This document shows positions 22,649 through 33,206 of a DNA stretch of 64,000 nucleotides, piece by piece; the first letter of the stretch is position 1, and each line of letters begins with the position of its first letter. The notes beneath the pieces are model-generated. The model saw nothing but the letters and a program-made list of their open reading frames with translations, was not told the DNA's origin and ran no database searches. The DNA comes from Homarus americanus (Eukaryota > Arthropoda > Malacostraca > Decapoda > Nephropidae), in NCBI RefSeq assembly GCF_018991925.1, contig NW_024753943.1:568501-632500 (forward strand), written 5' to 3'. A program made the translations under genes and the position numbers.

Positions 22649-22741
22649 CTTAAGTGGTAGTTTTTTCCATTTGGCCCGCCGCTTGAGGTAGCGTTTTTCG
22701 AAGTTGGTGTCCCAGAATTCCTTCCCTCGCATCCAGGCCGG
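22649..22741 (-). CDS. 93-bp internal exon of an unidentified gene
   Basis: On the minus strand a pyrimidine tract (CTCTCTCTCCCCTCAG) ends at 22742. It is followed by 31 codons open in phase 0, and then by AAG|GTAATG, a consensus donor, at 22648. The translation is complex and basic-aromatic: PAWMRGK, EFWDTNFEKRYLKRR, AKWKKLPLK. Neither neighbour is repeat-coded in this frame, and GC content rises locally. The length is a multiple of three, so the exon would be skippable in frame. I could not name the family. One caution: CTTAAGTGGTA at the donor edge resembles motifs in the downstream intron (22541, 22612), so the last codons could belong to that degenerate repeat. Confidence 0.55.
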
Positions 22742-22743
22742 CT

Positions 22744-22793
22744 GAGGGGAGAGAGAGAGGCATTAATATGGAGAGAGAGAGAGAGAGAGAGAC
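22744..22793 (+). repeat. (GA)n microsatellite
   Basis: Two GA runs split by GCATTAATATG. On the minus strand the first supplies the polypyrimidine tract of the neighbouring exon. A (GAT)n run follows at 22877-22903. Confidence 0.85.
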
Positions 22794-22903
22794 ACTGGTC
22801 ACCTGAGAAAAAATATAATTACTGTGGGAAAATAATGAACAGGTTAAACATATGATAATAATGACCAGCTTACCTGATGATGATGATGATGATGATGATG
22901 ATT

Positions 22904-23305
22904 GTCACCTTATATTGTCATTATTTATAATACTCGAGTAAATAATAACAAAAACAATAACAAATAACATCAACAATACAAACAGTAACAAAATACAATT
23001 AACCAATTCAACTCATCAATACACCAAGCGATTTTCCAGTTGACAGAGACACGAATTACACAGGTGAGAAACAGAGTCAGGTCTTCTGTATAACCTCTGC
23101 TTGTTAAGTTCTATGGTTATCAGGGGTAGTTAGGGTAGTTATCGAGCCCTGGAGAGCCAAAGTCGTAGGTACACACTGAAACGTGACAACACAACACCGC
23201 AGAGTTTAATGTGATTGGTGGAAAATGGGTAGTTTGTGTAATGGGGTTCTGTGCCTTATAGCCCTCAATGTGATCTACCAGTTTGGTTTAAGGCAGTCCT
23301 AGTAA
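22904..23305. other. AT-rich spacer
   Basis: AACAAT-rich, then mixed. No gene seen. Confidence 0.5.
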
Positions 23306-23351
23306 ACTCTAACCTAACCTAACCTAACTCTAACCTAACTCTAACCTAACC
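23306..23351 (+). repeat. CCTAA-type array
   Basis: CCTAA units with CTCTAA interruptions. Confidence 0.85.
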
Positions 23352-23394
23352 TGTGATGCCATTTTTTTAAGAGGTCAAAATCAAGACAGAATTA

Positions 23395-23572
23395 AATAAG
23401 CAGTAAAATTCGCCCTTATTCGCCAAGAGGTACTCAGTAAAACTCACCATTATTCAGTAAGTACTCAATAAAACTCGCCATTATTCGCCAGGAGGTACTC
23501 GGTAAAACTCGCCTTTTTCACCGGGAACTCAGTAAAACTCGCCGTTATTCACTCGCCACTATTCGCCCAGGA
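23395..23572 (+). repeat. degenerate 40-bp minisatellite
   Basis: CAGTAAAACTCGCC and TTATTCGCC alternate four to five times. Confidence 0.75.
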
Positions 23573-23654
23573 GACAAGTTGCCCCGCCAGAAGTCATCAG
23601 GGGGAGACCGGATACAGATTTAAAATTCTAAGTCGATGGAATAATTCTTAGCCC

Positions 23655-23758
23655 TCGAGACCTTGTCCTTGACCTTGACTCACCTCGACCTGGACCTTGA
23701 GCTTAACTCACCTCGACCTTGACTCACCTCGACCTTGACCTACCTTGACTCACCTTGC
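23655..23758 (+). repeat. CTTGACTCACCTCGAC minisatellite
   Basis: Imperfect units of about 16-20 bases. Confidence 0.75.
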
Positions 23759-23902
23759 CCCTACATAACACCATTCTAAGGACGACCTTAATAACACCCA
23801 TCGGAGAAGTTGGGGACATTAGTTTCAAGTGGTAGGGCAAAAGTTTCAAGTGGTAGAACAAAAGTTTGAGGATAAAAGTTTCCTGGTTTAGTTTGTGGAT
23901 TT

Positions 23903-23979
23903 CTGTCTGTCTGTCTGTCTATCTGTCTGTCTGTTTGTCTGTCAGTGGACGAGTAGGGGACAAGTTTCAGCAACCCCTG

Positions 23980-24011
<32 letters not shown>
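23903..24011 (+). repeat. (CTGT)n and (CA)n microsatellites
   Basis: CTGT run at 23903-23944, CA run at 23981-24011. Confidence 0.9.
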
Positions 24012-24012
<1 letters not shown>

Positions 24013-24207
24013 GTCTTATTACCGTCCCTGGCAATTAGACTTAGCTCAAGACTTTTATAGCCCCCAGCCTCACAAATGAAGTGTTTAACTACCATTAAGG
24101 TCGGTCGAGTCTTCCTGCAAAAAATTATATATATATAATATTTGCTAAGCAGCTCTGAGGTTGTTAGCTCAAGTGATTTAATATTCATATACGTACGTCT
24201 TAGTGAA

Positions 24208-24462
24208 GCGTAATTTTTGTAAGCGTATTTTGTAGCGTATTTTTGTAGCGTATTTTTGTAGCGTATTTTTTAAGCTTATTTTTGTAGCGTATTTTTGTAG
24301 CGTATTTTTGCAGCGTATTTTGAAGCGTATTTTTGCAGCGTATTTTTGTAGCGTATTTTTGCAGCGTATTCTTGTAGCGTATTTTGAAGCGTATTTTTGC
24401 AGCGTATTTTGAAGCGTATTTTTGTAGCATATTTTGTAGCGTATTTTTCAAGCGTATTTTTC
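24208..24462 (+). repeat. 13-bp minisatellite, about 19 copies
   Basis: The unit AGCGTATTTTTGT has T-run length variation. Minus frames read Lys/Asn/Thr-rich, a repeat effect. Confidence 0.93.
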
Positions 24463-24789
24463 CCCTCGTTATACATTACAGTTCATGAAAGGTGTACCCT
24501 TATGTGACGTTCTTTGTTCATCATACACTACAGTCTAATTCACGGTATGAGCCTCAGAGGTAAGTATATTTTCTTTCATTATTATACACTATATTTCATG
24601 GAAGGAAGCTTATATGTGTATTAATATTTTTTAGCGATATATTTCTTTAAACATGAATGGAATCTTTTATGTGTGATTTGTTTCAGTAATTAAATAAATC
24701 CTTTGTGTGATATAGAGCGCATCGTGTTTACCAGAGAATGCCATCCTAGTCGTGTTTACATTGTACGCGGTAGTAACATCATCTACGGA
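24463..24789. other. AT-rich spacer
   Basis: ACACTACAGTNCA-like motifs recur weakly. No gene. Confidence 0.5.
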
Positions 24790-25016
24790 ACCTAACCTAA
24801 CCTAACCTAACCAAACCCAATATAACCTAACCTAACCAAACCCAATATAACCTAACCTAACCTAACCAAACCAAACCCAATATAACCTAACCTAACCTAA
24901 CCAAACCCAATATAACCTAACCTAACCAAACCCAATATAACCTAACCTAACCTAACCAAACCAAACCCAATATAACCTAACCTAACCAAACCCAATATAA
25001 CATAACCTAATCTAAA
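24790..25016 (+). repeat. CCTAA-derived array with higher-order pattern
   Basis: Blocks of CCTAA end in CCAAACCCAATATAA. Block lengths run 35, 25, 35, 30, 25, 35, 25, all multiples of five, so the telomere-repeat register is never lost. Confidence 0.93.
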
Positions 25017-25704
25017 TATGGCATTAAAAATCTTATAAATTTTTGGGTTCGATTTATAACACTTCATAAATTTAAATGGTTATTGGAGATAGATTATTAA
25101 GCTCTTTTATGTCTCTCTGTGCTGAATAAAATCGTCCGGCGTTAACCAAATCAAATGGTAAAGGTGTGGTCCGCTTAGACAGGTGTGGTGAAGCAATACT
25201 CCGCCCACCTTCATTATGTGTTATCTTGCCACTTAACCTTGAGCTCAGGCGCTTATGACCGTCGTTAATGAGACACTTAAGTGGTGTATAGTATTTAGTT
25301 TACTCGTGGGTAAAGGTCTGCCAGCGATGCGGGGAGGCGAAAAAGAAAAATGCACAATTGTATAATGTTGGATAAATACCACGAACATGATCTCTACACC
25401 ACTTATTTAACGAATCTTGCCTAGAACCAACCAAAGTTAACCTAATCTAACGAAAACTACACTTCGATAGTTATTCTTGGTTAGGTTAGGTAATGCTGGT
25501 TCATTTCGTCTGAAAAACAAAACAAAAATAAATTAATTATCCAGTTCGTGGTAGTTTTCCAACATAAGAGTCTTTACATGCGAGAGGGCACCTGCCTAGT
25601 CAGAGCAGATTGTAAACAAACACTGATGTCACGGCGAAATCTCTTGTAAATGGAGGGATTTTTTTTTTTACTTTGTTTTTGTAACCAAGAGAGAGAAGTG
25701 AGGA

Positions 25705-25708
<4 letters not shown>
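25017..25708. other. unique spacer
   Basis: No gene or array recognised. A short GGTTA triplet lies at 25480. Confidence 0.5.

Positions 25709-25750
<42 letters not shown>
25709..25750 (+). repeat. (GT)n microsatellite
   Basis: A pure GT run. Confidence 0.95.
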
Positions 25751-25799
25751 TAATCCTGCTTATATAAGAATGCAGTGAGAGAGTTTGTGCTAGACGCGA

Positions 25800-26020
25800 G
25801 AAAGAGAGTCAAAACCAAGAGAGAGAGTAAACGTGAGAAAGAGTCGAGAGAGAGATACAGAGAGCAAGACCAAAGATAGAGATAAAAGCGAAAAAGATAA
25901 AGAGAGAAAGAAGTGAGAAAAATAGAGAATAAAAAGCGAGAGACAAAGACAGATTAAGAGATGTCAAGAGGGAGGGAAGGAGGGAGGGAAAGAAGGGGAG
26001 AGAGAGAGAGAGAAAGAGGC
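25800..26020 (+). repeat. purine-rich GAGAAAGAG tract
   Basis: Degenerate GA/GAAA repeats, ending with GGGAGGGA and GA runs. Confidence 0.75.
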
Positions 26021-26298
26021 GGGGTGGGTGGGTGACGCGGCCTCAGATATATAGTATATACTGGCTGAGGACGTGAGCGATAATGTACCATATATCACCT
26101 TTATAGCGCCTTGGGTCGCCTGGTAACGGCCTCACAGTAATAGAGCCCGTATGATTATTCACCAGCTGCTATTGATGGCTTGATGAACACCGCGACACCG
26201 AGGTAGACGAGAAAGGAAACGAATTTACTTTTTATACACGGCTCTAGTAGCAATAACAGGAGAGAAACAAATAATCATGTAGAGTCATATTCAGATAT
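26021..26298. other. unique spacer
   Basis: Complex sequence, with stops in all frames at short intervals. Confidence 0.45.
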
Positions 26299-26502
26299 AC
26301 ACACACACACCCACACACAAACACACACACAAACACATCACATACACACACACACACACAAACACTAGTACGTTAAATGCCATTCTTTCCACCTAATTCG
26401 ATTCATCGTTGTCACATCAAAAGTTGAGGAGAATAAATCGCTTTTTTGTAGTTTATATCGATATTCCAATACAAACAAGAGAGAGAGAGAGAGAGAGAGA
26501 GA
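26299..26502 (+). repeat. interrupted (CA)n and (GA)n
   Basis: CA runs broken by AAACA at 26299-26365. GA run at 26479-26502. Confidence 0.85.
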
Positions 26503-26756
26503 GGACCAAATTAATATAAACCAATTCAATTAACTCAACGAATAACAAAAACAGAAAGAAAATACAAGCACAGGAGAAAAAAAAAACAGACACAAAGAAA
26601 TTAAGTAACAAAAAAATGGTAGTAAAAGGAAGAATAAGAATGAAGGATAAAAAGGAACGGATAAAGGAAGTAAGAGAAGCTAAGAAGCCGTTATTATGAA
26701 ACATATCAAGTAATAATTGGACTTAGTATGCAGAACAGCCGTAACAGCAGCGGTCA
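26503..26756. other. A-rich spacer
   Basis: Nothing recognised. Confidence 0.5.
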
Positions 26757-26770
26757 CAGCCTCACAACCC

Positions 26771-27275
26771 TTATGCTCGGGGGCTGTTAGGTCTGTATTA
26801 GCTAGTTCCCTCAATAGTAGCACAGCGTAACAGTCCTTATGCTCGGGGGCTGTTAGGTCTGTATTAGCTAGTCTCCTCAATAGTAGCACAGCGTAACAGT
26901 CCTTATGCTCGGGGGCTGTTAGGTCTGTATTAGCTAGTTCCCTCAATAGTAGCACAGCGTAACAGTCCTTATGCTCGGGGGCTGTTAGGTCTGTATTAGC
27001 TAGTCTCCTCAATAGTAGCACAGCGTAACAGTCCTTATGCTCGGGGGCTGTTAGGTCTGTATTAGCTAGTTCCCTCAATAGTAGCACAGGGTAACAGTCC
27101 TTATGCTCGGGGGCTGTTAGGTCTGTATTAGCTAGTCTCCTCAATAGTAGCACAGCGTAACAGTCCTTATGCTCGGGGGCTGTTAGGTCTGTATTAGCTA
27201 GTCCCCTCAATAGTAGCACAGGGTAACAGTCCTTATGCTCGGGGGCTGTTTGGTCTGTATTAGCCAGTCCCGTGT
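26771..27275 (-). repeat. 66-bp minisatellite with dimeric higher-order pattern
   Basis: Seven full copies and one partial copy start at 26771 and every 66 bases after. Copies alternate between GTTCCCTC and GTCTCCTC versions, a 132-base dimer, until the right end, where GTCCCCTC and CAGGGTAAC variants appear. The minus frame is open across all copies as a 22-residue repeat (LANTDLTAPEHKDCYAVLLL plus two), but no ATG lies in the frame and a TGA bounds it upstream. I call it a satellite, not a gene. Confidence 0.9.
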
Positions 27276-27281
27276 TTACAC

Positions 27282-27562
27282 TAACCAGTCCCCTAGCCCC
27301 AAATCATCAACCCCTAGCATTATCATCCCCTAACCTGCCATCATCAGCCCCTAGCACCTCGAATCATCAGTCCCCTAGCCCCTCCCATCAACCTCCTAAG
27401 CCCTCCCATCATCAGTCCCCTAGCCCCTTTCATCTTGAGCCCCCAGCCCCACCCATCACCCCTTTACCTCTCCCATCACCAGTCGGCTAGCCCCAATCAT
27501 CACCCCCTTTACCAGTCCCATCATCAGCCCCTCTATCACCATCATCAGCCCCCTAGCCCCGT
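27282..27562 (+). repeat. C-rich minisatellite (about 24 bp)
   Basis: CATCATCAGTCCCCTAGCCC-type units, degenerate. Confidence 0.8.
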
Positions 27563-27818
27563 CCGCCCCACACTCTTCTCAGAACAAAAGGTAATCTGGG
27601 AGTTACAATTAATAACACGACCGAACAAAATCTTTGAAGACTCGAGGAAAATGAAAAAATACAAGTGTGTGTCTCTCTCTCTCTCTCTCTCTCTCTCGTA
27701 ACAAAAGGAAGTTTAAACAAAAGTCATACATTTAACAAATTCGTACATTAACTCTGGATTCCAAGACTCCCATTCTGATACAAGGCAAAGAAGAGTCATC
27801 AGTGGTTCCTATAGTAAG
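27563..27818 (+). other. spacer with (TC)n
   Basis: Contains a TC run at 27672-27697. Otherwise nothing recognised. Confidence 0.5.
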
Positions 27819-27899
27819 CACCTGAAAATTAGACACCCTAACCTATTTCACCAAACGTAACCTAACCTAAAATAACCATTAATCTAACCTAACCTAAGG
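27819..27899 (+). repeat. palindromic dispersed motif copy plus CCTAA array
   Basis: CACCTGAAAATTAGACACCC and the following TAACCTATTTCACC match the 8579 arm. CCTAA-type pentamers follow directly at 27862-27899, as also happens near 8871-9026. Confidence 0.65.
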
Positions 27900-28138
27900 C
27901 TCCAAAAAAAAAAAATGAGAAAGCTACAATCATTATTTCCCCTCCTGGCATTTGGGTCGCCACCGCCGCCGCTCGTCCACGCCCAACACACCAGCTACAA
28001 CACACAATACTCCTCAATTAAGAGAAATAGCGATATTATTTCTTATTTCATCATTGGCGATATTTCTGGTTCATTCCGTCCATACATTTTGATATTACTG
28101 TACATTGATAATAATGAGCTGCAATATTACCTTTTGGC

Positions 28139-28189
<51 letters not shown>

Positions 28190-28287
28190 GATTTTCAGTA
28201 TTATTTTTGTTATCATCCTATCAAACCAATTTTAATTATCTATGATCATCACTATCTAAAGTACCCACAGAATTATTACCATTAAAA
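27900..28287 (+). other. spacer with (TTA)n
   Basis: A poly(A) precedes an ATG frame at 27915 with a signal-peptide-like start that runs into a TTA microsatellite at 28139-28187. I do not trust it. Confidence 0.5.
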
Positions 28288-28492
28288 CTATTATTATCAT
28301 TATCATCAAACTATTATCATTATCATCAAACTATTATCATTATCATCAAACTATTATCATTATCATCAAACTATTATCATTATCATCAAACTATTATCAT
28401 TATCATCAAACTATTATCATTATCATCAAACTATTATCATTATCATTAAACTATTATCATTATCATCAAACTATTATCATTATCATCACTAC
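28288..28492 (+). repeat. 20-bp minisatellite, ten copies
   Basis: The unit is ATCATTATCATCAAACTATT, nearly perfect. Confidence 0.95.
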
Positions 28493-28727
28493 AATTTCAG
28501 ATCATTCTAGAGGAACACTGAAAAGGTGAAAGGAAAAAAAATATAAATAAATAAATAAATAAATAAATGAAATAAAAAATAACGCTAATAAAAACGACAA
28601 GACACGCGAGGAAAACACAGTGAAAATAAAACACAAATTAAAAACATACAATATATTTAAAATGTATTTTATAACTGACAAAATATTTTATATCGTTCAA
28701 GGCTTTAGCAGTGTGGTGTTACATTAA
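28493..28727. other. A-rich spacer with (AAAT)n
   Basis: AAAT run at 28545-28570. No gene. Confidence 0.6.
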
Positions 28728-29028
28728 TGTACCCATCACTGAGACATTAAAATACCCATTATTGAGACATTAAAATACCCATTATAGAGACATTAAAATA
28801 CCCATTACTGAGACATTAAAATCCCCATTATAGAGACATTAAAATACCCATTACTGAGACATTAAAATACCCATCACTGAAACATTAAAATACCATTATT
28901 GAGACATTAAAATACCCATTATAGAGACATTAAAATACCCATCACTGAGACATTAAAATATCAATCACTGAGACATTAAAATGCTCATCACCGAGACATT
29001 AAAATACCCATTATTGAGAAATTAAAAT
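28728..29028 (+). repeat. 23-bp minisatellite, thirteen copies
   Basis: The unit contains GAGACATTAAAATACCCATT. The array ends directly at the SINE-like segment. Confidence 0.93.
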
Positions 29029-29325
29029 ACAGCATCCTAGCATCGGAGTTGAGTGGTCCCGGGTTCGATCCCCGAGCAGGGTGCAACCATGGACAAGTGT
29101 TAATCGATTTGTGGATCGTGTTCATGGGGTAATAGTTAGCCAGTGTAGTTGGCGAGATGTCCGGTCTTCTCGGATTATTCCTTAACACTGGGTCATACAA
29201 CGTTAACTTAGGGTGTGGTTGTTGTGTTGGCTAAGTGACCCAAGTGCCGGCCATCCCCAGACACGAGGGACAACCATTATGTGTAAATACTTCAACACTT
29301 AATGAAATGTTCCAGTATATCTAAC
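29029..29325 (+). mobile_element. 5'-truncated tRNA-derived SINE
   Basis: GGGTTCGATCCCCGAGCAGG at 29061 is a strong tRNA B box and T-arm. The expected A box would fall inside the 23-bp array, so the head is truncated. A complex, non-tRNA body follows (GGTTGTTGTGTTGGCTAAGT, GGCCATCCCCAGACACGAGG). The 3' limit is uncertain, and no poly(A) tail is evident. Confidence 0.55.
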
Positions 29326-29767
29326 CCTAACACTTTATACCCTAATAATACCTCTTCCTGTTTCTACTCAGCTATGCAAAAAAAAATCCTCCCTCATAAC
29401 CCCGTTCGTGACACAACACAGTACATCCGGATTCTTTACTGCCTTACCCAGAAATAAGACCGGGGCTCTTTAACACTGTGAGGCCGATAATTATGTACAC
29501 AGCAAAACACACTAAAGGTGATCATTTATCGCACACAAAATATTAACTCGGAACACGAGACACCGATACCAAACACGATACAATCACGCCAAACACGATA
29601 CAACCACGCCCAAATCAACAACACATACAACGCCCCCCCCCCCCTCCACACCCTACCCTCCAAAACGGGTCGCACGCCCATGATCCATCGTACCTGGGAG
29701 GATATATTGGATCAGCCAACACGGATCATGACTTAAGAGTAAAGACGAAAGTGAATCCTCCTCTGTG
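29326..29767. other. unique spacer
   Basis: Contains CAAACACGATACAA duplicated at about 29570 and 29590, and a C15 run at 29630. No supported gene. Confidence 0.5.
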
Positions 29768-30040
29768 ATCTTCCCCCTTCCTTCTCTCTCTCTTTCCGTC
29801 CCTCATTCCTTCCCTACCTCACACCTCTCTTCCTCACTACGTCCTTCTATCCATCTATCCTTTCCTCCCTGCCTCCCACCTCTCCTTCCATCGTTCCCTT
29901 TTTCACTCCTTCCCTACCTCTCATTCTCCTTCCTTCCTCCCCTTCCTTCTCACTCTCCTTCCTTCCTTCCTCCCCTTCCCTCTCACTCCCCTTCCTTCCT
30001 TCCTCCCCTCCTCACTCCTTCCCTCCTTCATCACCTCCCT
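29768..30040 (+). repeat. polypyrimidine tract (CCTTCCTTCCTCCCC)
   Basis: Nearly pure C/T, partly tandem CACTCTCCTTCCTTCC units. Confidence 0.85.
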
Positions 30041-30221
30041 ACCACCCTCAACCAACGCGTGCCGGGCAGAAACCTCGCGTGGCCGCCCAGCTCTCGCCAC
30101 TTACCACACTAACACGCACCACAACACACTAACTGGTCCCCCACGTTACCAACATTGCCAAAAAATAAATAAAAAATAACAATATATAAATAATCGAGAT
30201 AAAGAACATTGAAAGTAAAAA

Positions 30222-30242
30222 AATAAATAATAATAATAGCAC

Positions 30243-30330
<88 letters not shown>
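30222..30330 (+). repeat. (AAT)n microsatellite
   Basis: AATAATAAT run of about 100 bases. Confidence 0.95.
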
Positions 30331-30987
30331 CATCGATTTATAATAGAAACAGGACATAAAAAAATTATTATATATCAAGAATGAATAAAATTAAGAATAT
30401 GATGGTAAGACAAATTCAAGATAATAACAAGAGAATAAAAGACAAACATCAATAAAAAATAATAATGAAAATACTGACAACAAAACAATGTCTCAAAAAA
30501 TCATAAATCGAATTACGAAAAAAAAAATGAAACGAAAACTAAAAATAATTCACTATACATCTGTTTAAGACACATGAACGATATAAAAAAAAAAAAAACA
30601 TTCGCGTCCATTAGTTATAAAGTCAAATCACAGCTCTCAAAAATATAATCCGATAATCCAGGGATAAGCTTGTAGGAGCTCATAAAAACTCCAGGCTTTT
30701 AACTGGATATTTTCCGCTTATCCGGATGACAAATTGGAGTGGAAAACGGAAGTAGGGAAGGATAGTCTGACAGACAAATGCAGAACACTATATTCCACTA
30801 CAAAATACGGTATAAAGGCGAGGATAAAAATTACTAAGAGAAAAAAAAACACTAAAAAGTTACTTAGTCTACATGAGGACGATATATCCCCTGTCAGTAG
30901 GTTTTTGGATATAAATTTAAAGGCCATAAAGTTGGAGCCGTAAAGAACTAGATATGTCAAAGTTAATCTGATATGTATAATCCTGGC

Positions 30988-30989
<2 letters not shown>
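30331..30989. other. A-rich spacer
   Basis: Unique AT-rich sequence. No gene. Confidence 0.55.

Positions 30990-31022
<33 letters not shown>
30990..31022 (+). repeat. (CA)n microsatellite
   Basis: A pure CA run abutting the 22-bp family. Confidence 0.95.
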
Positions 31023-31023
<1 letters not shown>

Positions 31024-31026
<3 letters not shown>

Positions 31027-31120
31027 AACCCCTTTGAGTACGATGGTTTAACCCATTTGAGTACGATATTTAAACCTTTGAGTACGATAAATTTAAGTCG
31101 CTATACTCAAAGGATTTAAG
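31024..31120 (+). repeat. 22-bp TTAA-starting repeat family, locus 2
   Basis: Three direct monomers (TTAACCCCTTTGAGTACGAT and variants) are followed by an inverted one (TATACTCAAAGGATTTAA), so AAACCTTTGAGTA and TACTCAAAGGATTT can pair around a 21-base loop. The starting TTAACCC resembles piggyBac-type termini (known family property); no transposase is seen. Confidence 0.8.
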
Positions 31121-31530
31121 GGACAAAAATCAACCGGGTTTTATTATACTTGAAAACGATCGTAAATTTTCGGGTGAATGGAAATGCAATAGAGGGAGAA
31201 TTTTGCAGGTGACTAATGTCCAAAAATAATCAAGAGATAAAAAAGATGGAATAGAAAAAAAATTGAACCTGTTATATTTTTCTCTCTGCTCACCCCATCA
31301 CCTGAAGAACACCTTTAAGCAGACCAGTTGTTGCTGCGGTGGACGGGAGTGAGTCATGAGACGATCGACACCTATATTAGTGTGTTAGTCATCAAATTCT
31401 AACACAACCTAAGTATAAATCATCTTGGTTGGATTTAAATGTTAGTAAATCGAATAAGAATCACCTGCAATCGTTCCCCACTCTGCAACCAATATGTACA
31501 GTCACTTGCGCACACACACATACACATTCA
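31121..31530. other. AT-rich spacer, possible element interior
   Basis: No coding. It could be the interior of a non-autonomous element bounded by the 31024 motif, but a right terminus was not found. Confidence 0.4.
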
Positions 31531-32600
31531 CTTTATGGTCGATGTACGTGGTGGGAAGCAGAGTGTTGTTGAAGTGAAATACTCGGGGTACAGTTCTTAT
31601 TATTTCTGGCCAATGGTGCACAGCGTGGTATTGGTAGCAGAGTTTCATGGGTGAAGGGAGTGTGTGATATGAAGCACACTCCACTGAATGAGGAAGCTCG
31701 GCCTCCAATAGATGCCGCATCCGGTATTCATGGGATTATGTACGGCGAGATGGTCGGTCTAACTCACGATCGTGCCTCGCCTTATTGATGCCTGTTTGTG
31801 GCATCTCCTGTAATGCCTCTAATTCTGTTTACGCCCTCTACTGGCTACTGTCTTCTCCTTCACTTCCATCCAAGACTAACAGAATGACTCCTGCGGGAGA
31901 CGCTGTGATGGCTCCAGTAAAAGGGTCGAGGTCCTCGCTGATTAATGGGAGGAACAACACTCACGACTCGCACATGCAGACCCGCCAGCTCCACAGACAC
32001 ACACACGTTGTTTAATCCTCACAAAGGTTCAATATAAATTTCAAGAGCGAACGCCGGTTGCTCCCCCTCCCTGCAGGTGAGAGACAATTAACAGCAGGTG
32101 AGAGAGGAGTGACGATGTTCCCTTAAACACGACGTGAGGTTCACATACGGGATTCTTAACGAAGATGAGGCCCAGATCTCGTAGCTCAGACAAAACATAC
32201 AAAAGGTTTCTTTCAGGGTATAGTGATGGTGATGGCGCAGTCAACACCCGCCTGGCAGTGGACACACATGGTCTTTTTCGGAGGAAATTGAAGTTCAACA
32301 GCCAGCGACCACTCCACACGGTCGAGTGCTATCTGAAGTTGACGTTCCGCTTCCTATAGGAATACGACTTGCAATAAACTAGAAAGTCATCAACATGGCG
32401 CTGGCACGTCGAGCAGAAGGCCAGTAACACGACGGTGACATGTTGAGTTCACTTCTAATACTGAAGGAGACTTATATAAACTCTACACACTTATCCATAA
32501 CGTCCCTCACTAGTGCATGAGAAGATTAAACAACCGGAGACTTGACCCGAAACATGTATGACCACTTTACCACAATTATCCAGTGAACCAGGAGGATACG
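31531..32600 (-). mobile_element. decayed jockey-like LINE, reverse transcriptase
   Basis: Read leftwards on the minus strand, frames interrupted by indels and stops follow the order of a non-LTR reverse transcriptase. A RLFNLLMH segment (32514-32540) is followed by HVDDFLVYC at 32371-32397, the YxDD catalytic box with His for Tyr. Next come a CVSTARR-like stretch, SPSLYPER, and LRDLGLIF at 32161-32184, as in the KFLGLIF region after the palm. HLLEAELP (31690) and KLCYQYH (31627) further on fit the thumb/connection region less securely. At least two frameshifts are visible. No endonuclease domain, poly(A) or target duplication is found, so this is a dead fragment. The assignment rests on motif order recalled from the family. 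Confidence 0.6.
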
Positions 32601-32969
32601 TCTCTGAACACTACTGTACCTTTGACAACACGGCTTTGTAAACATTGGACTCCAGACAACTTATTCAGTCCGTGACGCTACACAAGACTCGGGTTCCCTC
32701 TCCTCCCCCAACAGTCGACGGGGGTAAGTGGTGGACGCTGTGGGACGGAAGGTAATTGGCTGACCATTGTATATCAAACGTAAAAAAATTCCTCTGGGTC
32801 ACATCTCACGCTTCCTCTGTGCTGTTCTTGTTGCTTCTCTGAAATGTCTCAACTATCAACAAAGACTAGACTCATATCAACTACCGATACCAAAATGTAT
32901 AATAAACTTTAAATAACCACCTAAAAAAATAAATAAAAATAATTACATAATTATTTAATAACAAAATGA
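32601..32969. other. unique spacer
   Basis: May include more 5' LINE remnants on the minus strand, but no motif is clear. Confidence 0.4.
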
Positions 32970-33103
32970 CCGAGGCATTCATCACTTGGAAGCAGCGACA
33001 AGGAGAGAGGTGAGGCAAAGGTAGGAGATGGTGAGGGTGAAACAGAGCGAGTGTTCACCAGCGCGTGTCTCGGCGTTGCTGTAGTGTCTATGGTGTTACT
33101 GCA

Positions 33104-33126
33104 CGCACACACACACACACACACAC
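33104..33126 (+). repeat. (CA)n microsatellite
   Basis: A short pure CA run. Confidence 0.9.
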
Positions 33127-33139
33127 TGCCTCCTCACAG

Positions 33140-33206
33140 AATCTCTCCCCGCAACAGTGATCCCAAAACACAAGAACTTCCCAAGGTGCTGAGGACTAAG
33201 GCTGAG
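33140..33206 (+). CDS. possible 67-bp exon, unidentified
   Basis: GCCTCCTCACAG| precedes and GCTGAG|GTAAAC follows an open frame reading ISPRNSDPKTQELPKVLRTK. Splice sites are good, but the stretch is short and the reading frame is also open well outside it (32970-33308), so chance is likely. Confidence 0.25.

Noticed and set aside
27915..28235. ATG frame with signal-peptide-like start
   Set aside because: Runs into poly-Ile from a TTA microsatellite; no homology.
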